Source of the DNA: Crocinitomicaceae bacterium
GTDB taxonomy: Bacteria > Bacteroidota > Bacteroidia > Flavobacteriales_D > Crocinitomicaceae
DNA: 64,000 nt
Direction: 5' to 3'
NCBI GenBank assembly: GCA_022447665.1
Contig: JAKVAQ010000023.1
Span: 1-64,000, forward strand
Part shown: positions 57,647 to 64,000 of the stretch, in pieces
How the letters are laid out: every line of letters begins with the position of its first letter
How positions within the stretch are numbered: the first letter of the stretch is position 1
Translations under genes and position numbers: made by a program
Notes under the pieces: model-generated
Told to the model about the DNA's origin: nothing
Databases searched by the model: none
The model's input: only the letters and a program-made list of their open reading frames with translations

Positions 57647-58396
57647 ATGAGTGTTAAAGATAAATTAGACCTAAACCGCATCCCTTCCCACGTTGCCATT
57701 ATAATGGATGGTAATGGTCGTTGGGCACAAGAGCAAGGAAAAATGCGCTTGTTTGGACATGCTACTGGAGTTGAAGCCGTTCGCGAGGCCTTAACTGCTG
57801 CGTCTGAGATTAACGTTAAACATCTTACACTTTATGCCTTCTCAACCGAAAACTGGAACAGACCAAAAGAAGAAGTTGAAGGACTAATGGATTTGTTAGT
57901 AAAAACGATTGCAGGTGAAGTAGAGTCTCTGCACAATAATGACGTTCGTTTAACTACCATTGGGAATACAAACGAACTTCCTGATGCTTGTAGATTCGAA
58001 CTTCAAGAAGCAATCAAAAAGACTTCCAAAAACAAAGGAACCAATTTAATCCTTGCCTTGAACTATTCTTCTAAATACGAAATAAGAAGAGCGATTAAGG
58101 CAATTGCTGCAGATGTAAAAAGCGGAACTATAGGTTTAAATGACATTACGGATGAATTAATCCAAAATAACCTTTATACAGCAGGTATCCCTGACCCTGA
58201 ACTAATGATTAGAACTAGCGGCGAGATTAGGATTTCTAATTTCTTGTTATGGCAATTAGCATACAGTGAACTTCACTTTGCTCAAAAGTATTGGCCAGAC
58301 TTTACGAAAGAAGATTTCTTCCAAGCCATTTATGCTTACCAAAATAGAGAAAGACGCTTTGGTATGATTAGTTCTCAGGTAAATGATAATAGTTAA
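57647..58396 (+). CDS. uppS: Undecaprenyl diphosphate synthase / isoprenyl transferase
   Basis: 249 residues. VAIIMDGNGRWA gives Asp21 for catalysis; LTLYAFSTENW and MIRTSGEIRISNFLLWQLAYSE are family signatures. It builds the C55 lipid carrier for peptidoglycan and LPS. It heads the uppS-bamA-skp-skp-murI cluster and overlaps bamA by one base (TAATG). Confidence 0.95.
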   Translation: MSVKDKLDLNRIPSHVAIIMDGNGRWAQEQGKMRLFGHATGVEAVREALTAASEINVKHLTLYAFSTENWNRPKEEVEGLMDLLVKTIAGEVESLHNNDVRLTTIGNTNELPDACRFELQEAIKKTSKNKGTNLILALNYSSKYEIRRAIKAIAADVKSGTIGLNDITDELIQNNLYTAGIPDPELMIRTSGEIRISNFLLWQLAYSELHFAQKYWPDFTKEDFFQAIYAYQNRERRFGMISSQVNDNS

Positions 58397-61017
58397 TGAG
58401 AAGACTCCTTCAAATAATTTTAGTGCTACTCGTTTCTACGAATCTTTCTAACGCTCAAATAGGCGGTGGATTCAGTGGTAATACGATTGGAGGAGATGAT
58501 GATTATCTGAACCCAAAAAAGTACACAATTGCTAGTACAGTAATTACTGGGGTTGATTATTACCAGCACGACGCAATTCGATTAATCTCCGGACTTTTAC
58601 CAGGTAAAGAAATTACAATTCCAGGTGATGATATTTCCAACGCTATAAAAAAGCTTTGGGAGCAAGAACTATTCTCAAATGTTGAGATTTACTATGAACC
58701 GATACCAGGTGGAGAAGTTAGAATTGAAATAGCTCTTGTAGGTCGTCCAAAACTTTCTTATTTCAAATTCAAAGATAACGGCAATGTTAGCCGTGGTGAG
58801 GCAGATAAAATTCGTGAGATTATTGATTTATACACTGGTAAAACAATTACGGAATCACTAAAGCAAAATACAGAAAACACCGTCCGTGGATTCTATCAAG
58901 AGAAAGGTTTTTTAAAGACTGTTGTTAATGTTGAGGAACTCGTAGATACTGCTAATTTCAATTCTCGCATTTTTGTTATCGAAGTATTAAAAGGTGAGAA
59001 GATTAAGATTGATCATATTAGTTTCTTTGGTAATGAGTTAGCTGAAGGATCTATTCCTGATGATGCTTCCTTTTTAAAGAAATGGAAAATGAAACGTTCT
59101 GTATCTGATGGCGGACTACGAAAAGCCATGAAGGATACAAAACAAAAAGGTATAGCTCGAATTTTTTCTAGATCTAAATTTAACCAAACCGCCTACGAAA
59201 GAGACAAGTTTGCCATTCTAGAGCGATATAATGCTTTAGGGTACAGAGACGCTGCAATTGTTGTTGACACCATTTATGATGTAGACAGCAGCTCTATCGG
59301 AATTGATTTAACAATTGACCAAGGTGATATGTATTACTTTGGAGATATCTCTTGGATAGGGAATACCAAGTACAGTAGTGGATTATTGGATACAGTGCTA
59401 GGAATCAATTTTGGTGATCCATTCAACAAGGTGCTGCTAGAGGAAAGACTTTACATGAGCTTAGATGGTAGAGATATTACTTCACTATACATGGACCGCG
59501 GATACCTGTTCTTTAACATTGCTCCTGTAGAAATGTACATTGATGAGAATAATCATATCTACTACGAAATGAGGATTCAAGAAGGGAAAGAAGCCCGAAT
59601 TGGTGACATTTCAATTTTAGGAAACACAAAAACTAACGACAATGTAATTCTTCGTGAAATACGTACGCGACCTGGTGACCTTTTCAACAGAAATGACATC
59701 ATTAGAACTCAGCGAGAACTTGCTAATCTTGGTTATTTTGACCCAGAACAAATGCAGGTAAACCCTATTCCAAATCCTGCGGACGGAACTGTAGATATTG
59801 TTTATACGGTAGTGGAAAAATCATCCGATCAAATTGAACTTTCAGGTGGTTTTGGTGCAGGAAGACTCATTGGTACTTTAGGACTTTCGTTCACCAACTT
59901 TTCTACCAAAAACTTCTTTAAAAAATCAGCTTGGCAACCGCTACCTTCAGGAGATGGGCAGCGTTTAAGCTTGAGAGGTCAAACATTTGGCCCTGGTTTC
60001 CAATCGTATAACTTATCATTCACAGAACCTTGGTTAGGTGGAAAAAAACCAACTTCATTGACTATTTTCGGTACGCATTCATTATTGTCCAGTGGACAGA
60101 AGGATTCTCCTGGCTATTCAAGAACTTCAATTACATCAGTTGGTATTGGTTTGGGAACCCGTTTAAAATGGCCTGATGATTATTTCCAGATATACGGAGA
60201 ACTTAACTACCAGTATTATGATTTAACAGGTTCGCAATTCTTTATTTTCTCTGATGGATTTTCGAATAACATTTCTTTAAAAGGTGTGCTTTCTAGAAAC
60301 TCTGTTAACCAACCCCTTTATCCTAGCTCTGGTTCAATTTTCACATTAACTACAAAAGCTACATTGCCTTACTCAAGCTTTGATGGAATTGCGGATGACG
60401 AATACCCTACCCTTACGGCACAGGAGCGCTACAAGTACGCAGAATACTACAAAATAAAGTTTACGGGTGAGTGGTATACAGCCTTAGACAAGCAAAACAA
60501 GCTCGTTTTAAAAACTCGTTTTGGATTTGGGTTCCTAGGAGCGTATAACTCAGCAAAAGGTTATTCTCCATTTGAACGTTTTTACCTTGGTGGTAGTGGA
60601 TTAAATGGTACATGGCAGTTTGACGGACGAGAGCTAATCGCCTTAAGAGGTTATGATGGACAAAACTCCGTTTCACCATTAACAGGAGCAACAGTTATTG
60701 CAAAATATACTATGGAACTTAGATATCCGTTATCATTAAATCCAAACGCAACTATTTATGGACTAGCGTTCTTAGAAGCAGGAAATACGTATGATGGATT
60801 TTCAAATTTTGACCCGTTCAATGTTAAACGTTCAGCTGGTGTTGGTGTAAGAATCTTCTTACCTATGTTTGGTCTACTGGGAGTAGATATAGGTTGGGGA
60901 TTTGACCCATTAGATCCTATTCATGATGGATTTGGTGGACCAAACGATCCATCAGCATTAGGTAAACCTGCATTTACGCTCTTCCCTATAATTGGTATGA
61001 GTATTGGAGAATTATAA
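58396..61017 (+). CDS. bamA: Outer-membrane assembly factor BamA
   Basis: 873 residues. Signal peptide (ending LSNAQ), five POTRA-like domains (about 40-440) and a C-terminal Omp85 barrel (about 470-873) ending MSIGEL. GQRLSLRGQTFGPGF and the GLNGTWQFDGRELIALRGYDG barrel loop are typical of BamA. It inserts barrel proteins, including TonB receptors such as that encoded here. Co-location with uppS and two skp genes is conserved. Confidence 0.93.
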   Translation: MRRLLQIILVLLVSTNLSNAQIGGGFSGNTIGGDDDYLNPKKYTIASTVITGVDYYQHDAIRLISGLLPGKEITIPGDDISNAIKKLWEQELFSNVEIYYEPIPGGEVRIEIALVGRPKLSYFKFKDNGNVSRGEADKIREIIDLYTGKTITESLKQNTENTVRGFYQEKGFLKTVVNVEELVDTANFNSRIFVIEVLKGEKIKIDHISFFGNELAEGSIPDDASFLKKWKMKRSVSDGGLRKAMKDTKQKGIARIFSRSKFNQTAYERDKFAILERYNALGYRDAAIVVDTIYDVDSSSIGIDLTIDQGDMYYFGDISWIGNTKYSSGLLDTVLGINFGDPFNKVLLEERLYMSLDGRDITSLYMDRGYLFFNIAPVEMYIDENNHIYYEMRIQEGKEARIGDISILGNTKTNDNVILREIRTRPGDLFNRNDIIRTQRELANLGYFDPEQMQVNPIPNPADGTVDIVYTVVEKSSDQIELSGGFGAGRLIGTLGLSFTNFSTKNFFKKSAWQPLPSGDGQRLSLRGQTFGPGFQSYNLSFTEPWLGGKKPTSLTIFGTHSLLSSGQKDSPGYSRTSITSVGIGLGTRLKWPDDYFQIYGELNYQYYDLTGSQFFIFSDGFSNNISLKGVLSRNSVNQPLYPSSGSIFTLTTKATLPYSSFDGIADDEYPTLTAQERYKYAEYYKIKFTGEWYTALDKQNKLVLKTRFGFGFLGAYNSAKGYSPFERFYLGGSGLNGTWQFDGRELIALRGYDGQNSVSPLTGATVIAKYTMELRYPLSLNPNATIYGLAFLEAGNTYDGFSNFDPFNVKRSAGVGVRIFLPMFGLLGVDIGWGFDPLDPIHDGFGGPNDPSALGKPAFTLFPIIGMSIGEL

Positions 61018-61065
61018 AGGAAAAAGAGTAAATTCGCAGCCTCTTCGGCATACAAACAACGTATT

Positions 61066-61590
61066 ATGAAGCATTTATTAATAACATTCGTTTTCTTATT
61101 GGGTCTCTCATCAGTGGGTCTAGCACAACGTTATGCTTACGTAGACACCCAATATATTTTAGATAACGTTCCTGAATATCAAGCTGCTCAAGAAGAGTTA
61201 AATAGACTTTCTGAAGAATGGCAAAATGAAGTGGAAATGCAGTTTAAATTGGTAGCGCAAAAAAGAAAAGAATTTCAAGATGAAGCTATTCTTTTACCTG
61301 CCGAAATTAAGGCGCAAAGAGAAAAGGAAATTCTAGACATGGAAAACAAAGCAATGGAGCTTCAAAAACAGCGCTTTGGTGTTGGTGGAGATCTATTTGT
61401 AAAAAGAGAACAATTAATAAAACCTATTCAGGACAGAATATTTGATGCTATACAGCAAATAGCTTCAGAAAGAAACTTTGCCTTTGTTTTTGACAAGGCG
61501 AATCAGTCAAATTTGCTCTACGCTGACCCTAAGTATGATATTAGTGATCAGGTAATTAAGGAAATGGGCATTAAAGTTGATAATAACTAG
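61066..61590 (+). CDS. OmpH/Skp family periplasmic chaperone (first copy)
   Basis: 174 residues. Signal peptide (ending GLA-Q); strand RYAYVDTQYILDNVP opens the OmpH domain; a long coiled coil follows (about 40-115), then a strand region ending near YDISDQVIKEMG. Skp trimers hold unfolded outer-membrane proteins for BamA. The gene is paired with another copy 23 bases downstream. Confidence 0.9.
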   Translation: MKHLLITFVFLLGLSSVGLAQRYAYVDTQYILDNVPEYQAAQEELNRLSEEWQNEVEMQFKLVAQKRKEFQDEAILLPAEIKAQREKEILDMENKAMELQKQRFGVGGDLFVKREQLIKPIQDRIFDAIQQIASERNFAFVFDKANQSNLLYADPKYDISDQVIKEMGIKVDNN

Positions 61591-61612
61591 ATAAACAAAT
61601 TAATTAGACATC

Positions 61613-62128
61613 ATGCGAAATATATTTTTTATAGCAACCCTCTTACTAACTCTTTGCGCTTTTAACACAAACGCGCAAGACGCAAAAATTGCACATGTGA
61701 ACTATTTAGAGGTAATTGATAGCTTGCCTTCTAAATTACTAGCAGATAAAGAAATTCAAAAGTTCCTAGAAGATGGTCAGAAAACGATCACTGATATGGA
61801 GATAGAATTAGAGACACAAATCAACACATATCTTGAAGAGAAAGAAACGCTTTCAGTAATCATGCAAGAATTACGTGAAAAGCAAATTCAAGAACAGTCT
61901 CAAATTATTGAATTAAAAAGACAAACGTTACAGCAAGATTTAGAGATCTTAAATGCACGTATGTACGATCCTATTGAAACTAATTTGAAGAAAGCTATTG
62001 ATTTAGTAGCTGAACGCCATAATGTAACTTACGTTATTGATGAAAGCATGCTACTCTATGTAAATGGTGGTCTTGATTTAACAGAAGAGGTTAAAGCAGA
62101 AATGCTTAAGATGGAGACTGGCGGATAA
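61613..62128 (+). CDS. OmpH/Skp family periplasmic chaperone (second copy)
   Basis: 171 residues. Signal peptide (ending TNA-QD), KIAHVNYLEVIDSLP, Glu/Gln/Lys-rich coiled coil and VTYVIDESMLLYVNGG. It is a diverged duplicate of the first copy. Together they may form mixed or separate trimers. A terminator follows. Confidence 0.9.
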   Translation: MRNIFFIATLLLTLCAFNTNAQDAKIAHVNYLEVIDSLPSKLLADKEIQKFLEDGQKTITDMEIELETQINTYLEEKETLSVIMQELREKQIQEQSQIIELKRQTLQQDLEILNARMYDPIETNLKKAIDLVAERHNVTYVIDESMLLYVNGGLDLTEEVKAEMLKMETGG

Positions 62129-62153
62129 TAGATCAGGTCCCTTAAATAATATT

Positions 62154-62182
62154 AATCCTCGTCTTTACGGCGGGGATTTTTT
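62154..62182 (+). terminator. Rho-independent terminator after the second skp gene
   Basis: AATCCTCGTC pairs with GGCGGGGATT (10 pairs with two G-T) around TTTAC, followed by TTTT. Confidence 0.8.
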
Positions 62183-62217
62183 ATTTCAAAGACAAAAAAC
62201 TTATACCTTTAGAACCA

Positions 62218-63018
62218 GTGGATAGACCAATTGGCATTTTTGATTCAGGTATAGGGGGCTTAACGGTTGCGAAAGCAATTTCTGAAGCACTTCCAAATGA
62301 AAACTTCATTTATTTTGGGGATACAGCTCATTTACCCTATGGTGACAAGAGTAAGGAATCCATTCGCTTATACTCTAAGCGCATTTCGGACTTCCTTGTA
62401 GGAAAAGATTGTAAGGCGATAGTAATAGCCTGTAATACGGCTTCTGCCCACGCCTATGAAATCTTAAAGAAACGTCATCCAGCCATTCCAATAATCAATG
62501 TTATTGACCCTACGGTGAAATATTGTAGTAAAAAATACCATGATCAAAGTGTAGGTATTATCGCTACTAAAGGAACTATTAAGTCACGGATCTACCCGCG
62601 TAAAATTAAAAAAGCGAATGAAACATTGAGCGTTCCTCAGACAGCCACGCCGCTTTTAGCACCAATGATTGAAGAGGGATTCTTCAACAATAATATTTCA
62701 CAAACGATCATTAACTCTTATTTAAGTGCCAAACAGTTAAAATCTATTTCAGCCTTAATATTAGCTTGTACCCATTACCCTTTAATCAAACCTGAGGTAG
62801 AAAACTTCTTTAAGAATAAAGTAGAAGTAATCGACTCCGCAACAGTAGTTGCTGAGTACACAAAAACACTTCTTAAAAAGAAAAAATTACTTTCTAAGCG
62901 AAAGAAAGAAGGTAAAAAAGTCTTCTGTATTTCTGATTACACTTTATCTTTTGAAGCCACTTCTCGCCTTTTTTTCGGAGAAAAAATTAAATTAGAGGAA
63001 GAAAGAATCTGGGACTAA
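62218..63018 (+). CDS. murI: Glutamate racemase
   Basis: 266 residues, GTG start. FDSGIGGLTV, then AIVIACNTASAHAYE (Cys72) and ALILACTHYPL (second catalytic Cys near 184) are the two Cys acid/base pairs. It makes D-glutamate for peptidoglycan. TACCTTTA just before it is one mismatch from the -7 consensus, so it may have its own promoter after the terminator. Confidence 0.95.
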   Translation: MDRPIGIFDSGIGGLTVAKAISEALPNENFIYFGDTAHLPYGDKSKESIRLYSKRISDFLVGKDCKAIVIACNTASAHAYEILKKRHPAIPIINVIDPTVKYCSKKYHDQSVGIIATKGTIKSRIYPRKIKKANETLSVPQTATPLLAPMIEEGFFNNNISQTIINSYLSAKQLKSISALILACTHYPLIKPEVENFFKNKVEVIDSATVVAEYTKTLLKKKKLLSKRKKEGKKVFCISDYTLSFEATSRLFFGEKIKLEEERIWD

Positions 63019-63034
63019 CCAAAAAACTAACTCT

Positions 63035-63427
63035 ATGGAAGAAGTATTAGACCAAGGGATTGACCAAGACGTGTCAATCACCAAAGACAATGCTATGTAC
63101 CGTTTTAAAGACACTAACGTTGAAGAATTAAGCGGGAAAGTTGAAAAATACCTATTAGGAAAAGGATATAAATTAGAATCGGGGACACCTGAAAATGCCA
63201 TTTACGGTAAAGGAAACAAAACCTTAAGAATTTTATTTGGTGCTTTTGTAAAACGTTTTACCTGGAAAGTAACAGTAGTTGCTGATGGTAACACAACGGT
63301 ATTGAATTTCATTAAAGATGAAAAAGGATACTGGGGAGGAGCTATCGGAGTGAGTCAAGTGAAAAATGAATTCAAAAGAATTACTGATGCACTTACGCAA
63401 TTCCATGCGTCATTTAAGAAAGCATAA
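63035..63427 (+). CDS. Hypothetical cytoplasmic protein
   Basis: 130 residues, unrecognised. No signal peptide or membrane helix. It has an acidic N-terminus, a strand-rich centre (KTLRILFGAFVKRFTWKVTVV) and a Trp-Gly-Gly loop (GYWGGAIGVSQ). It lies between murI and a P-loop gene with short gaps, so it is probably in the same transcript. Confidence 0.55.
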   Translation: MEEVLDQGIDQDVSITKDNAMYRFKDTNVEELSGKVEKYLLGKGYKLESGTPENAIYGKGNKTLRILFGAFVKRFTWKVTVVADGNTTVLNFIKDEKGYWGGAIGVSQVKNEFKRITDALTQFHASFKKA

Positions 63428-63430
63428 CGA

Positions 63431-63925
63431 ATGCTTAAAGTTGCGATTACAGGTCCTAAAAATTCCGGAAAATCCATTATTTCAGAATATGTTTCTGAAA
63501 AACTAGACGAGGCATTTGCCGATGATTTTTCTGAGCAATTTCTTAAACAACGCGAGAGAGAATTCAACTTTGAAAATCTCGAAGAAATAGGTCGTGGGCA
63601 AAAAATGCTCATGGAATTTTTGAATCCTAAAAAATACCTCATTACTGAGACTGAAATGCTTTACCTCAAAATTTGGTCAGAAATCAAATTTGGGAAATGC
63701 AGTTCATACATAATTCAAGAATGGCACAAGCAAGAGTTTGACCTGTACCTTGTTTGTTGGCCAAAAGCTAAATACCAGGAAGACTATAACGCTGAAGATT
63801 TTGCGAATAAAATCATTGAAGAGTTAGACATACGAGAAGCAAATTATCTGGTGCTCAAGGGTAATAATGCCCAACGCAAATTAGATGCTTTCGAAGCAAT
63901 TAAAAAAATTTCTAGACTATCTTAA
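63431..63925 (+). CDS. P-loop ATPase/kinase-like protein (NadR-like AAA_28)
   Basis: 164 residues. Walker A GPKNSGKS near the N-terminus and a body that resembles the NadR-type nucleotide kinase fold, with an acidic helix after strand 2. No transcription-regulator domain is present. The substrate is unknown. It starts three bases after the preceding gene, so translation is likely linked. Confidence 0.65.
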   Translation: MLKVAITGPKNSGKSIISEYVSEKLDEAFADDFSEQFLKQREREFNFENLEEIGRGQKMLMEFLNPKKYLITETEMLYLKIWSEIKFGKCSSYIIQEWHKQEFDLYLVCWPKAKYQEDYNAEDFANKIIEELDIREANYLVLKGNNAQRKLDAFEAIKKISRLS

Positions 63926-64000
63926 CCCTACTCCTTTGGAGGGGAATTGAGGGGGAGGACTTTTTTTTGTGACTTCGATAGTTCGACCAGTACTTCGACA
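63926..64000. repeat. Repeat-like intergenic sequence at the right edge
   Basis: The last bases hold CTCCTTTGGAGGGG, GGGGGAGGAC followed by a run of eight T, then three spaced copies of TTCGA. Similar short G-rich/TTCGA intergenic elements are known to be dispersed in Bacteroidota genomes. The element is cut by the window end, so its full form cannot be seen. Confidence 0.4.

Overview
The window is AT-rich chromosomal DNA from a Bacteroidota bacterium, most likely in or near the Flavobacteriales. Evidence: Bacteroidota-type -7 promoter boxes (TAnnTTTG) in front of many genes; four large exported proteins with type IX secretion (T9SS) C-terminal sorting domains; a PorV/PorQ-family barrel and a PorE-like OmpA protein; a carboxypeptidase-regulatory-domain TonB receptor; the uppS-bamA-skp-skp-murI cell-envelope cluster; atpDC separated from the other ATP synthase genes; and a PASTA protein near rluD. 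It looks like a stable core chromosome: no transposase, integrase, phage gene, tRNA or CRISPR array was seen.

Layout. 1-5.3 kb: a possibly decayed gene edge, a secreted propeller-like protein, then PASTA protein, T9SS cargo and RluD joined by one-base TAATG overlaps. 5.4-7.6 kb: PorE-like OmpA protein with a terminator. 7.6-11.3 kb: purM-prfA-pyrF-RDD operon. 11.3-13.4 kb (minus): outer-membrane protein and methyltransferase. 13.4-17.1 kb: panD, a flippase-like membrane protein, heptose-phosphate nucleotidyltransferase, MazG-like enzyme, a DUF2541 protein and a lipoprotein. 17.1-23.2 kb (minus): alkyltransferase-like protein, unknown gene, trmB, HEAT protein, the RNase P RNA gene, then a lipoprotein, a long protein predicted to span both membranes, and an ECF sigma factor. 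23.3-25.2 kb: sixA-ruvC, against HIT and greA. 25.3-34.4 kb (minus): a three-gene operon of TonB receptor, 1393-residue secreted protein and PorV/PorQ barrel. 34.5-45 kb: small secreted proteins, ahcY, PPTase, GGGP synthase and an rRNA methyltransferase, interleaved with three T9SS cargo proteins (kelch, CotH kinase, FG-GAP). 45-48.9 kb (minus): sufA-sufB-sufC-sufD. 49.1-52.7 kb: sdhCAB. 52.7-57.5 kb: glycosyltransferase, STAS-like protein, LRR protein, ribF, atpDC. 57.6-64 kb: uppS, bamA, two skp genes, murI, an unknown gene, a P-loop protein, and a repeat-like edge.

How it fits together. Much of the window builds or uses the cell envelope: BamA/Skp assemble outer-membrane barrels, UppS/MurI/PASTA serve the wall, and PorV- and PorE-like proteins serve T9SS, whose cargo is encoded nearby. 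The most interesting unit is the operon at 19.7-23.2 kb: an ECF sigma factor, a protein with a repeat-bearing cytoplasmic domain, one inner-membrane helix, an acidic linker of about 220 residues and a predicted outer-membrane barrel, and a coupled lipoprotein. It resembles the dual membrane-spanning anti-sigma factors reported in Bacteroides and could carry an outer-membrane signal to a sigma factor in one polypeptide. No gene-free stretch exceeds 300 bases, apart from the RNase P locus.
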